A DNA stretch of 64,000 nt from Hygrocybe punicea (lineage: Eukaryota; Basidiomycota; Agaricomycetes; Agaricales; Hygrophoraceae): contig OY744468.1 of NCBI GenBank assembly GCA_963556145.1, forward strand, positions 6,448,001 to 6,512,000, in the 5' to 3' direction. The translations under genes were made by a program, and so were the position numbers. The notes beneath the pieces were generated by a model, which did no database searches, was not told the DNA's origin, and was given only the letters and a program-made list of their open reading frames with translations. This document shows, in pieces, positions 1 to 11,637 of the stretch (its first letter is position 1; every line of letters begins with the position of its first letter).

Positions 1-410
1 TGGAATTCCGTTATGAAAGGGCCGCCCAGAGACTGGCCCAAATTCGGCACGAAACATGTCAGCCGGATTTGGAGGCTAGACCAATCCTAATGTAGCATAT
101 TAGATAGGTGAGTTCCCAGAGGCTTGCCGACGAACATATTTTTAGGGTTTCCATCGTAGAAGCCAGAAGAGGTAGAAGCCAGGAGAGGAAAGAGTCGATC
201 TCGAAGCACTGCGAGGCTATTCGCATCAGCACCGATAATATTTAGGTAATACGGGAGTATCCATGCTTCTACAGTGCGGACATGAACATGTACCACAACA
301 ACAGTATGTTACCAGGTATACATAGATGTTAGCCAGAGTGCATATCTCAGGGAATTAGGTAACAGAGAATGGGACGCAACAACAAAACGAGCCATAAAAC
401 TGATAATGAT
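1..410. other. 3' flank of the glycoprotein gene, no gene recognised
   Basis: No convincing coding sequence was seen. A 69-codon minus-strand open frame (87-296) has no recognisable motif and sits downstream of the stop codon of the next gene, so it most likely belongs to 3' untranslated or intergenic DNA. Confidence 0.5.
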
Positions 411-2097
411 TCAAGCCAACAAAACGCTGACCGCCGCAAGGGCAACGAAAGCGATGCCTACACGGCCTCCAGTGTTAGAGACGGCACCACCTGTGGTGGT
501 TGCGGTGGCAGTGGGACGAGAAGAGGTGCCGGTTTGGCCAGAGTGGGTGGTACCAGAGCCGCCGGTGCCAGTGGAAACAGCACCGCTGGCAGTGGTAGTA
601 GTAGCTCCACTCACGGCGCCAGTTTCCTGTCCAAAGTATTAATGTGAGAAGAAGGCGCTGGGGTGGAGGAAGTAACAAACCGCTGAATAGATCTGCGCAC
701 TGGTGAAAGTGGTGCAGCTGGAAGAGGCGGGGATAGAAGGTTGCCAGGGTAATGTACTTCCAGGAGTAAGAGAAGCAGGTTGCGACCAAGTGGTGGCTAG
801 TGAGCGGCATATTAATGTGAATTTTCCAACAAGGAACATAAACTCACTAGTTCCATTCGCAACATACACGCCTGGTGGTAATTGCAAATCACCTTGACAG
901 TCTGTAAAATCAGTGGCAGTGTAAGCACTCGACGGCATATTGTAGGTGCATCCAATCTGTCATAAGTTAGATTCGTAGTCAAGTTTTACCTGTGTATAAT
1001 GAGAAACCTACCAAGTCGAATATGCTGTAGAAAAGGACCTGGTTAGAAAGTGAGCAAAACGTAGGGTGCGTAGACAAACTTTTGGCAGTAATCGGGGTCC
1101 TTGATAGAATCATCACAAACTTTCATGCAAAATACACCAGATCCAACAAAACTGTGTGAATTTGTATTGGATACAATGCAGAACATGATTCAGTGATCAA
1201 AACCTACTTGCTCCAGTTGCTTCCTTGAGTAATAACACCTTTAGAGCTTGGAAGGCTGTTGGAGAAAACCAGACCGCCAAGGGGGTTTCCCGCCTATGTT
1301 TGGTCGACAATGTAAGTTCCTGCACCCGAGTAAAATGGTGTTTACGATCTCACAAGGTCGGCACCGTGTGGATCCAGTTCTCCCTGATAGTGATGAAGGT
1401 GAATTCTGGAGTCTATTGGGCAAGGGTAGAACATACTCCAAAGTCCGAGGGAGCTAAATCAATCCCAGCTTGGTTGAACTGTCCAGTAACTTGGATATAG
1501 GCAGATGTCCTCATGAACTGGACACCTTTTAGGGTGCCAGCTGGCATAACGCGAGTGCCGTGTCCAGGCTTCGTGCAGAAACTGCCAAAAAGACATCAAT
1601 GTGACATCAGCGATGGCAAAGAGGAGATGAAGCCATCATTGAAACGTACGCAACGACAGCGGCTTCAACGTTGCCGATCTCACCGTTGTTAGTCGGAGAT
1701 CCCCAGAGACAGAAATCTGTGTGATGGCACTAAGTTGTGAGGGCGAGCGGGAGGACGACATAGGACCGGCGCACCGTCAATGGAGTTGACAAACATTGTC
1801 TGACACTGGGAGTTGGGACCTTCGGTTGTGCTGTTGCAGATATTGTAGCCTGACTGAGGACCACGGCCGGAGGCGAAAGGACTATACATCCCGTGGGGGG
1901 TGAGTATAGACAGAAAGAAGATAGAATTACCGTACTAACTTGACTTGGTAAGGTAGATTGGGGTATGTGAAGTGATAGTCAGTAAGAGGAAGGGCACTGG
2001 CCGACGGTGCAGCTTGTCGGGCCATCATGGTTGGGACAAAATCTTGCGCCAAGGCTGAGGTGGCGAGGAGAATGGTAATCGAAAGAATGGCAGCCAT
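411..2097 (-). CDS. macrofage-activating-glycoprotein-like secreted GPI-anchored protein
   Basis: Minus-strand gene with about eight exons separated by short GT-AG introns. The start is placed at 2097 (MAAILSITILLATSALAQ), because this Met opens a clean signal peptide; an upstream in-frame Met at 2130 is less likely. Successive exons encode blocks typical of the fungal macrofage activating glycoprotein family: SGYNICNSTTEGPNSQCQTM, a NSIDDFCLWGSPT stretch spliced across an intron, FCTKPGHGTRVMPAGTLKG, QVTGQFNQAGIDL, GELDPHGADL, VFCMKVCDDSIKDPDYC and FTDCQGDLQLPPGVYVANG. The last exon is Ser/Thr/Gly-rich and ends in a hydrophobic tail (VGIAFVALAAVSVLLA), as expected for a GPI-attachment signal. 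The protein should therefore be secreted and tethered at the cell surface or wall; its molecular function is not established. No disabling lesion was seen, and every frame change is explained by consensus splice sites. Confidence 0.82.
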
Positions 2098-2235
2098 ACT
2101 TGGCAGAGTTGGGCGGAGGTGGGTTACCAACGAAAGATGGAGCTAAAGAAAAAAACTAGGGCGCAGTTGACGGAACAAACAAATAATTGCATGGTCAACG
2201 GTCACGTGTTCCTGTGACAACTTTGAGATAATATT

Positions 2236-4766
2236 ACACATCAGGACTTTCAACATTTAGTCGGGATCTAAAGTTATTTCTAAAGTTAGCAGCAAAATAT
2301 AATCTTTGGATTTACATTTAGGCCAAATCTAAATATGGAATTTAAGTCATGAATAAATAAATGTCTAAATTAATTCTTTTCTCTTGCCTTTAGATTAGTC
2401 CTGCAATCAAAATAATCATCAGTGCTAAAGTGTGGAGGGAAAGTATAATTTAGATTTGAGTTTACTCAGGTTTGCTAGTCCAAATTCAGGCATCACTTGA
2501 AGACAAACCGAAAGTTATAATTTTGATAGAATTAAAACATTTAATTTATTGGATATCAAAATGTACCATTTTGGTAGTTATCAAAAGTTAAGATTCCGTC
2601 AGAACTAAAGCGATTGTACACTCCCATCGCCCACTCATCGCCCACTCATCGCCCACTCATCGCCAACCCATCGCCACTCGCTGCACGTGCACGTTAGGAT
2701 AAGACGATGTCATCGTCTTCGACGCACGACAACAACAACTACGAAGACAAGAAAAACAACGATACTGACAACAACGACATCAACAGTGATCACCAGCGAG
2801 GCCCGGAGGAGTGGTGAGGATGACGACGCAGACAAGGACGATGAGGACGACAAAGACGGCAGTATCGGCAGCACAACCACTCCTATCGCAGCCAGATGAC
2901 GGCGACAACCTCCATTGCTAACAGGCAGCAGCAAGGCAACGACGAGGACAATGGCGGCGGAACGGGGGTGTCGGGTATCGGGCACGCTCATCGCCCAGCC
3001 ATCGCCGACCACACCTCCCACTCATCGCCCCACCCATGATCAATCCAACGGTGGCAATGATAATGAAGGCCCAATGGTCCACGACTACGACCACGACCAC
3101 TACAAACACGACCACGACCGCTGCCGTCGAATATGATGGCAGCAATATGGGGACGACGGCAGGGGCATTCACCCACCACCCTCACGACTTCCTCAACCAC
3201 CAATACCACCACCACGAACGATGAAGATGACGACGACAGCAACAGCCCCACGGAATGGCGACAAGATCGCCACCACCATCTCTGCAGCCCATCCCATCGC
3301 CCGCGCCCATCGCCCGCTCCCATCGCCCTCACATCCACCCTGTCTCCCCACCCACGCCATCTCCCTCGTCCACGCCACATCACCTGCCTACGCTTGCCCT
3401 CGCCATCTCACCTGCCCAATGCCATCTCCCTTTCCCTCGTCGCCCCCATCTCCCCCACCCTCATCGCCTATGCCACCTCCCTCGCCCTCATCGCCTACGC
3501 CATCTCCCCGGCCTCCCATCCCATCGTGCCCACTCCATCTCCCCCTGCCCACGCCATCTCCCATCCCCACTCTCCCATCCCGTCATCTCCCTCGCCCACA
3601 CCCCACGCCATCTCCCTCGTCCACGCCACATCACCTGACGCCTGCCCACGCCATCTCACCTGCCCAATGCCATCTCCCTCACCCGCACCCCACGCCATCT
3701 CCCTCACCCTCGTCGCCCACGCCACCTCCCTCACCCTCATCGCTTACGCCATCGGCCTCCCATCCCATCGTGCCCATGCCATCTCCCTTCCCACTCTCCC
3801 ATGCCATCATCTCCGTCTCCCTCGCCTACACCCCACGCCATCTCCCTCACCCTCGTCGCCCACGCCATCGCCCACGCCATCTCCCCGCACTCCCATCCCA
3901 TCGTGCCCCCGCCATCTCCCCCTGCCACCATCTCCCTCACCACACCTCTCCGCCTCCCATCCCATCATGCCCCCACCATCTCCCCCTGCCCACGCCATCT
4001 TCCTCACCCACCCCTATTGCCCACCATCCCCCTACCTCTGTCATCACCTCACGAACCCCACCACCACGTCAATTGACGTTGGAGCTGGGCTCGTGAGGTC
4101 ATGATTGGGTCCATTGGGAGATGGGTAGACAATGGATGGACAATGGGTGGACGATGGTGGGCTGCGTCCCATGCCGTCATACCCATCTCCTTGCCTATGC
4201 CATCTCCCTCACCTACACCTCCCCGCCTCTGCCCCCTGCTGCCAATTAATGTCGGTGAATAGTGGGACACCCTCAAAGCCCATGGCACAATGACGATGGC
4301 ACCAGCTGCACAGCAGTGTGATGGCTGGGTGGCGGGCGGGCGATGGGTGGGTGACGAGTGGGCGACGGGCAGGCAATGGCGCGGGCAATAGCTTTAGATC
4401 TGATGGTAACTTGAATTTAAATAGCTGCCGGAATCTTATATTTTGACAACTATTAAATTTATTATTTTAATCCTACCAAAAGTTTTAATTCTGGTCTGCC
4501 TTTAAGTGATGCCTAAATTGGGACTAGAAATTTTGAGTAAACTTGAAACTATATTATGCTTTCCCCTTACAATTTAGATCTGATAATTATTTTGATTGCA
4601 AGAATAACCTAAAGATGTAAATAAATAAATGATTTAGATGTATATTTATTCATGACTTAAATTTAATATTTAGGCTAGGCCTAAATGTAAATCTAAAGAT
4701 TATATTTTTCTGCTAACTTTAGAAATCACTTTAGATCCTAACTAAAAGTTGGAACTCCTGATGTGT
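2236..4766. mobile_element. non-autonomous TIR element with simple-repeat interior
   Basis: Inverted terminal repeats of roughly 350 bp are readable at 2236-2600 and 4420-4766; both begin ACACATCAGGA when read inward and share AT-rich blocks around a catgaataaat motif. The tetranucleotide TATT flanks both ends (2232-2235 and 4767-4770), a possible target-site duplication. No transposase is present. The interior is a low-complexity plus-strand tract. Superfamily is unassigned. The long overlapping open frames inside (for example 3133-4104) are Pro/Ser/His-rich translations of the repeat and are not annotated as genes. Confidence 0.72.
2620..4380. repeat. degenerate CATCGCCCAC / CCATCTCCC simple-repeat tract
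   Basis: Long imperfect repetition of short C-rich motifs (catcgcccac, gccatctccct, cgcccacgcc) with an A/C-rich ACGAC/ACCAC section at 2700-3240. It lies entirely inside the TIR element. The strand bias (C-rich on plus) explains the many long spurious open frames on both strands. Confidence 0.85.
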
Positions 4767-4869
4767 TATTTTCTGCAATATTTTCACAAGTGAGATAACA
4801 CAAATAGTTTCAAAATATCTGTGATCGCTCATCCGTCTCCTGTGTCTCTTGTTGTGCATCACTACCATA

Positions 4870-7800
4870 ATGCCTCCCGTTCTAATCAAATTCAAGAAGC
4901 CTGGTGCGGCCTGCGCTAAACTTGTCCAATTCGAGGATCTTCCAAACTGGAGTGATCTTAGTTCAAAAATCGCTAAGGAATTCCTCATTTTACCGGAACA
5001 TGTTGGTGTGGCTTATGTCGACAAAGCCAGGGATGAGTTTCATCTTAAAAATGAACAAGACCTTCAAGCTTTCTATACAGCTGATTCGGAAATTCTTGTC
5101 CCACGGTTCAAAAAGCGCGAAAAAAATCAAAAAAATCAAAAAAAACATTTGCTCCCTCAATACCACTCATTCACTATGGGTTACTGCCATATCAGCTACG
5201 AAATGAAACAAGGAGTGTTGCGGCTACTGCTGGAAGGCTGGGATACAGACAACATCGTTGAATCTGTTGGTGTCTCCACCAAGCACATTGCCTAAGACAG
5301 CCTAACCAAAATTCTTCTACAATGTCAATGGAGATCAATTTGAGTGAGCGGGTATCCTGAACATGACTTAGTTGAAGCAGGCATAACAGCAGTTACTATG
5401 GATAAGGCAAGGAAGTTGGTATACACAGAGTATATGTTAAAACATTACTAGTACTGGCCGAACACAATAGTACTTCAACATTACTTTGGGGACTGCCCAA
5501 GGCTTGCCGAACAGACCCACTGAGTAGTGACTGAGTGACTGAGTATGACCCAAGTTGAATGCAAACTGACAGGGAGTACTCACCTAATACTCACGCTGAT
5601 CACTGCTCCTTGGTGTTGTTGGCGATGCTGTTGCCACAAGTATGACAGCTGTGTTCCTTTGATGCGAGAATTTGCTTGCCCATCGTCTCGACCCCACTCG
5701 GAGTAGTAGGGAAGGCCAACAAACTCTTTGCTTAATATCTTCGCTGTCCCTCAGCCACTGCTCATTGCGACATTTGAACCCGCTTGTTGAAAACGGCATG
5801 GGGCCTCCACCTAGTTTTGGGAGGGCCTGGGAGGTATCGTCGATTCCACTATTGCTAAACTGATTGAGAATGAGTGTGACGGAAGGCAAGTGGGAGACGA
5901 CTGCACCTTGAGATGTACAGACATCTTTCTTGACACCCTCAGCGTGTTTACGCCAATGAAGGTGTCTCCATTTGGATTCCCAAACTCGTATTCCGATGTG
6001 GAGAAGCCAGCAAAGGCGCAATTGGTCTTGACAGACCATGTAGATCTTCGAGAAATCTTCGAGAAATTGACATCTGTTAATGCACGAAGATCTTCATCAG
6101 GGTATTCTCTGAGGGTTTATGGGTCTGACCATGAAAATGTAGGCGATTCTAGCTGGTATTGAGGGAGCAAATGATTTTTTGATTTTTTTTTGATTTTTTT
6201 GATTTTTTTCGCGCTTTTTGAACCGTGGGACAAGAATTTCCGAATCAGCTGTAAGCTGCCAGGACAACCTTCTGAAGTAATCAAGCTTGTCGTGCAAGAT
6301 TTGAAGGCTCCTGACCGTGAGTGCGCTCAGAGTCTGCTGCGTCACGATTCCCCTGAACCTCTTGCTCGTCTACGCTCACATTTCACGTATAACGTCCACT
6401 CCCATTCCTTTACTTTGTTGCTTTGCCCAATCAGCCTCGATTCCTGCAACGTGGTCCATGGATTCCAATCTTCCTGATCTATGGAAGAGCGGTAAGCGTT
6501 CAGGAGTGGTCGGAACCCTATGTTATTAATTTTTTTTGGTTTAGCTGATAGTTTCAAGCTCTTTTGTTGCATTCTTGGGTCTAATCGTATCTTTCCGGTT
6601 GACATTGCCAAGAGCGAGACTGGGCGACCTGAGGAAAGCGATCAAGAAGGAGAAAGTGCATGAACTTGCTCACGTTGATGCTGATGCCCTCGACCTCTGG
6701 CAGGTGAGTGAATCCTTTCCACCATCAGTGCCGACCATCCACCATTACAAGGTTTCCCTCCCAATCGACGCCAGTCTCAAGGACAAATTGAAATTGAACA
6801 AACTTGTCTTGGATGAAGCTCTGGAACCTTCTGATGAGCTGTCGGAAGTCTTTTTCAACAATACGCCTGCTCGCAAGCACCTTCACATTGTTGTGCTAGT
6901 TCCGCCACCTGGTGAATTTGTTTGTACCTTTTGCTCGACCATTTCTGACGATGTCATCTCCATCCACCACTGACCCTTTCATTACTCTATGATTTCCACC
7001 GATGCACCGTCTGCCCTTTCCAATCGCCCCACCTTGCCAACGCTTGACCCAACTTTGTTCTTGGTTTCCCGCTTCGCCCTACAGCTGGCCACAAGCGGTT
7101 TCGCTCACCATCAGACAATGATGGCCGGGAAAGTCGAGGCACGTATTTCTCCCACTTCGTTCGGCGCGTATTAATTGTTGCAGACGATCGTTTAATCAAA
7201 CGGTTTCATATAGACGAGCCACTTCAAAATCTAGGTCGACTTCAGAACCATGCTTTCCTATGTGCATCATAGAGCTTATATTTATTCCCAGATTCTGACA
7301 TTGTGGATGATGGCCATCGTTACGTGAATTTCGGTAGAGCTTCTATGCTGCTCTTTCCTTCATTGCCTTAAATAACGTTTTCAGGGTTTGATCGACTTCA
7401 CCATGAGACCACCCGGAGGAATGTGATATTAGATTTCTATGAGCAGTTTTGGGGCGTTCCTCTTCCCCAGGAGCACACGTCTCTTAAGGATTCGGTCCCT
7501 AAACCTAACGATGAAGAGAACGACGAGGAGAATGGGGGAGAGAATGACTTCGATCTACTTCCTGCGACGCCGCCCCCAATCATCGATCTCGCTTGGGCGC
7601 GACTTCTCATTCGTGCTGAATACCTTAGAATCTATAAATGGGTTGAAGATATGTACAAAGTGGGCACCCTATATCGTCCGGCTGCAGTTGTTGTCACAGG
7701 ACAGCCTGGAATCGGTCAGTACTCTATCATCGATACGAGGACCCTTTTGGTTTTCATACTCCTTTGTGCATAGGAAAATCGTTCTGGGGATACTACGTCC

Positions 7801-9077
7801 TTCGTCGACGTCTTGGGGAAAAGTCTGTCTCTCTGTGGTATCAAGGAACCATGCTCTATCTCTTCTGTTCCGAAGGGGTCTTCATCGTCCCTGCCACATT
7901 CAGCTTCCCCAAATTTAACCTGCGCATATGGACTATCATTGATTCTGCTCAATCATCCAGGATTCCGAGTGACATGACCCAATTCCCGCCCGGTGTCTTC
8001 CCCATATACATCACCTCCCCTCGGCGGGAACGCTGGTCAGGGATTATGCAGTCATGGTCGTTCCATCAGGTGATAATGAATCCTTGGACAAGGGCGGAGA
8101 TCCAGTATGCGTGAGTATGTTCCTTTCATGACCCACTCGTGCTGAGCCCACCCTCCCACCACAGCGCCGATACCCGATCTCCAAGCCAAGCGCCAGACGA
8201 CGTGCTACAGAGATATGATCACTTAGGCCCCACCGCACGCTTATGCCTTGAATTGACTTCCGATCAAGTTACTCTCTACATCTCTGATCGTGACCGCATA
8301 ATCAACACAGCTGATCCCGGTCTTCTCCAAGAACTTTTCTTGAATGGTGCCAGGTTGTCACATGATATCATCTCGCATAAAATCTGCCTGATTCGGCGCA
8401 AACGAGGAAGTCCACTGGGTCATGGGGGCTTGGCAACTGATCTCATGTCGGCTTCAGTTGAGCAACTGGTTGCACAGAGGCTTGAGCATTTCGGTGAAGA
8501 TCAGCTATTGCATATGTGGACCAACTTTTCGAAATTTGGCGATGCTCGAGGAATGACTGGTTTGATATTTGAAGCTTTCGTCCATCGGCATTTCAGAACG
8601 CGCATCGATCTAGACGCTACGCCAATGGTTCGGTCCAACCGTGCCAATTCCCGCTGGAATGCTTCATTCCGCACCAAACGGCCTCACACCGCCACCGTTC
8701 ACGGAGTGGCACAGCAAGTTTTCTCTCTCCAGGTTGATGTTGGCAGCACATTCATCTACGATACTACCACCAATCTAAATATTCGACCAGACATCTACTA
8801 CCTACCCCGAAGTGGCCAACAAGTTGCTCTTGACTCTTTTATATTAAGTGGAGGACATCTCTACATGTTTCAATGCACTGGAGGCCGTGATCACAGCATG
8901 AAGGATGGCCTTGTTGACTTTCTTGCATCTTGTGGTGGGCTACCTCCCCGCACAAACTGGCATTTTGTGTTTGTCATCCCGGATGACCTTGACTCGTTCT
9001 CTTGTCCTGCTTCAAGTCACTCCATAATTAAGGGCCTTGGGTTATACATAGCTCGCATTCCAATGTCAAGGGCATGA
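4870..9077 (+). pseudogene. Crinkler-RHS type (CRN-RHS) effector-like gene, disrupted
   Basis: Multi-exon plus-strand gene. Exon 1 (from ATG 4870) encodes a PB1/ubiquitin-like segment (FKKPGAACAKLVQFEDLP ... DEFHLKNEQDLQAFY). It is interrupted at 5076 by a TA-flanked transposon and resumes after 6252 in a compatible frame. Likely exons 6435-6491, 6544-6703 and 6752-6911 encode a Crinkler N-terminal ubiquitin-like domain (FKLFCCILG, LRKAIKKEKVHELAHVDAD, LDLWQ). Later exons give an NTPase region with Walker A GQPGIGKS spliced across an intron near 7712-7773. A long last exon (to 9077) ends with LDSFILSGGHLYMFQCT, resembling the nuclease-like core of RHS proteins. Lesions: the transposon and an apparent 2-nt loss near 6627 (SET to GDLRK) that shifts frame inside the Crinkler domain. 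Downstream exons look well kept, so inactivation may be recent. Role in the family (known): CRN-RHS proteins are NTPase-nuclease-like modules expanded in basal eukaryotes and fungi; here it is inferred from motifs only. Confidence 0.75.
5078..6251. mobile_element. deletion-derivative Tc1/mariner-like element inserted in the CRN-RHS gene
   Basis: Nearly identical inverted repeats of about 88-90 bp (5078-5165 and 6164-6251) start CAGCTGATTCGG and contain a run of aaaaatc units. The dinucleotide TA flanks both sides (5076-5077 and 6252-6253), the hallmark of Tc1/mariner insertion. Just inside the left repeat, 5176-5295 encodes MGYCHISYEMKQGVLRLLLE and GWDTDNIVESVGVSTKHIA, resembling the helix-turn-helix start of Tc1/mariner transposases, followed by a stop. 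The DDE catalytic part is absent, so the copy is non-autonomous. The remainder (5300-6160) has no clear coding potential. Confidence 0.85.
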
Positions 9078-9384
9078 CTGTTACCTTTCATGCCGAGAAT
9101 TAGCATTTGGACAAGCTCCTGTCAGTTGATCTGCCAGTGATATTGTAGGTATGAAAATGTGTAATGGAGGCCTTCATGCGATGTTTTTGTTGACTGCTCG
9201 ATCATTGATTGGTTTGTCATGTCCGCAGCGTTGTTTTGCAACCACCCATGGTCATGTGATGGGATTTCCATATATAGACTACAGTTGGAGGATACAGCGG
9301 CGATGAGAATGCTTGACCATACACATAAAGAGACAAGATGCCAGTCCGTGACGCGAGACCCGCCGCAAGGTTAGTGGCGTTGAT
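9078..9384. other. convergent intergenic spacer
   Basis: About 300 bp between the stop of the CRN-RHS gene and the stop of the minus-strand GTPase gene. A TATATA-like run occurs near 9270, but no gene or repeat was recognised. Confidence 0.5.
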
Positions 9385-11405
9385 CTATGACGCCTGTGGA
9401 ACTTGAATGCGATGCTTTTCGATCAAGCGGATGATTTCATTCAAAGTATAATCCTTGTCTCCTAGACGTGAGCTCGGGATGCGATTGCAAAATGTGCGAA
9501 TATCATTGTGAACTTGGGCAATTTCTCTCGACTTGGCGTAATCTTGAAGTGTGGATAACACGCGTTCCTCAGATATCTCGATCGCCGAAAATCGGTGCAT
9601 CAATATAGTGAGGTCTATAATATATGCCGTGATGCAGGCAATGTTGTGAGAGCTATATATGTGTTAAGCAGTAAATTGGAGTCCGAACCCAGGCAGGGCA
9701 CGTACGTGTTTTCATAGACATCAAAAAGCCACTTTGCGGTTAGTACCGCAGACCCAACAAGCAAAATAACGATGCCCGCCGGGCTTGATGCGGCACCAGC
9801 AAGGGCCGCCACCGTTGTCACCGTCAGGCCATCGTTGGAGCTACCCGACAAAGTGAGACGCAGGGGGTATCTGCTTGCAAGGCTTATACCTACGTCGGGA
9901 TAGTTGGATTTACAACTAAATCGTCGACAAGAACAATCATCTTCGCCTTGAATTCATCGCTAGCAAGGTACTATAGTAAGGAGTGGTTAGGACCGTAAGG
10001 GTGCTTGCGACGAAAGCAAGACCCTACACTCGAGTTGCGGATGTTCCAAACGGAAACGATATCACGATGTATCACGTCGAGACATTGCCGAAGTTTTTTT
10101 CCCGAGAAGTCAGTATTTGAGAGTAACCCACTCCAGTATTCTGAGTTATTAATGTGATCAGAACAGAACCAGCATAAAGTCCAGGAAGAGAGTATACGTA
10201 CTGAGGCGGCCGATGCTATTACATACGAACGAAGGCTCAGTACGCGCATTCAAGCCTCACTCAATAAATACGCACTCAATGGATGCGTCGATTTTAATAT
10301 CGGTATTCAATCTTTGAGCGGCAGCGAAGTTGAAGGACTGCGGTTCTGTACGGGACGATATACCCGTTTGTCGCTGTATTTCTGCGTCGGTAGCTTGTAT
10401 CACCGCCTGGATGGTATTTTTGTACCTCGGACGGGCTATGAGTGACAAGAGACGCGCTATTCATATGATTAGCATCAACGAATATAATTACCTACTTGAC
10501 ACCATTAGCGGCACCTTGCCAACTGCCTCCCGCCAAGGACGGATGCACAGGTCTTCGACAGCCTCGCTTGCTTTATTCTCTCCGTATTGCCACATTTGTT
10601 CTCTGTCCAAATGATCAACGGCACCCGACGCGGCTGCTGACGTGACAAGCATGTCATACTTCGTGAATATGATGACAGCGGGTAGTTCTGCATGGTTGCA
10701 TTTGATACCACTAAAGAGATCACAAAACAAGTCACTCACTTCGTTCCTGCGCCATTTGAAAAACTTCCTCTACTCCGGTTTCCATAACACGATCATTGGC
10801 GGTGGGTACTGATATACAAATCCTGAATTTCATGCGCGTCTTGATAATGTGGGACAGGTTGGAATACTCAGAACTCACCATATGACATGAAGTTTGTCTT
10901 TGGGCGGCATTTCACTCTGAGTCCGCTCTTCAATGAAACGCTTCACTTTGTTGAGCTTTGCATCTTCCCCCGGCTCGAACCCTTCGGAGTCATGCAAGAT
11001 AAATCGGTTGTTACTGCTATGAAGAAGACCAGTATAGATGTCGGCTTTTCCAGGGCGATCATGAGAGACTTCCTAGTCGGATGATCAGTCAGCACAAAGA
11101 GGACCTGGTGTAGCCTGAGTCTTACCGCTTTTTCGACACCAAAGATTTTGTTGATCAATGACGACTTCCCACATCCCGTCTGAAGAATTGGGTGTTGATT
11201 AATATACGCTCCTGGCTAAAACACAAGGGATTTGATACCTTTCCCAAGACCAATATGCGAATCCTATGATCGCAGATAGGCGCCTTCAGTACTGGGTGAA
11301 AAGTGGCAGTGCGAACAGCGCTCACTGAGGACAATCAGCCGTGACATCTTCAACAGTGGAGGGCAGAGGAGCATCGGGGACAGGAGTATCGTTGTTGTGG
11401 ACCAT
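9385..11405 (-). CDS. G-domain (AIG1/septin-like P-loop GTPase) protein
   Basis: Minus-strand, intron-rich gene. The start is proposed at 11405 (MVHNNDTPVPDAPLPS). G1 is assembled across an intron: RIRILVLGK, then TGCGKSSLINKIFGVEKA (around 11130-11270). G3 is HDSEGFEPG (near 10980). The G4-like motif is FTKYD (near 10670), preceded by VSDLFCDLFSGIKCNHAE. The C-terminal half contains a hydrophobic stretch (AGIVILLVGSAVLTAKWLFD) followed by FDVYENT, then, after an intron, AYIIDLTILMHRFSA and a charged tail ending in QVPQAS. This organisation matches the expanded agaricomycete family usually annotated only as G domain-containing protein. The hydrophobic segment suggests membrane association (inference). 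One splice near 11310 would use a very short intron, so the N-terminal model is tentative. It is divergently arranged with a second GTPase gene. Confidence 0.7.
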
Positions 11406-11637
11406 GTTGGGGGACCTGTCTGCTTCGGATGCATAATGAACGTTGAACGCTCAATGTCACATAAGGTTTCCTCGGCATGAGCCGATGATTGTCCACAGCC
11501 TCGATCTTCTATGATTGGCACACGGCGTTTCTTTTCTTCTGAAGCACGACGACGCAAGCCTGTGATCCTTGATATCGAATCCTTGATATCGTTTACCAAC
11601 TCTCCCCACATCATCAACATCGAGCATATCAATTATC
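11406..11637. promoter_or_regulatory. shared divergent promoter region of two GTPase genes
   Basis: The proposed start codons of the two GTPase genes lie 232 bp apart, pointing away from each other, so this interval should hold both promoters. It includes an internal direct repeat (gatccttgatatcgaatc then cttgatatcg, 11565-11592). No TATA consensus was recognised. The call depends on the two start choices being right. Confidence 0.4.

Noticed and set aside
1225..1500. 91-codon plus-strand open frame
   Set aside because: Antisense to exons and introns of the glycoprotein-like gene, whose minus-strand frames give clear family motifs.
3133..4104. 323-codon Pro/Ser/His-rich plus-strand open frame
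   Set aside because: Entirely inside the CATCGCCCAC-type repeat of a TIR element.
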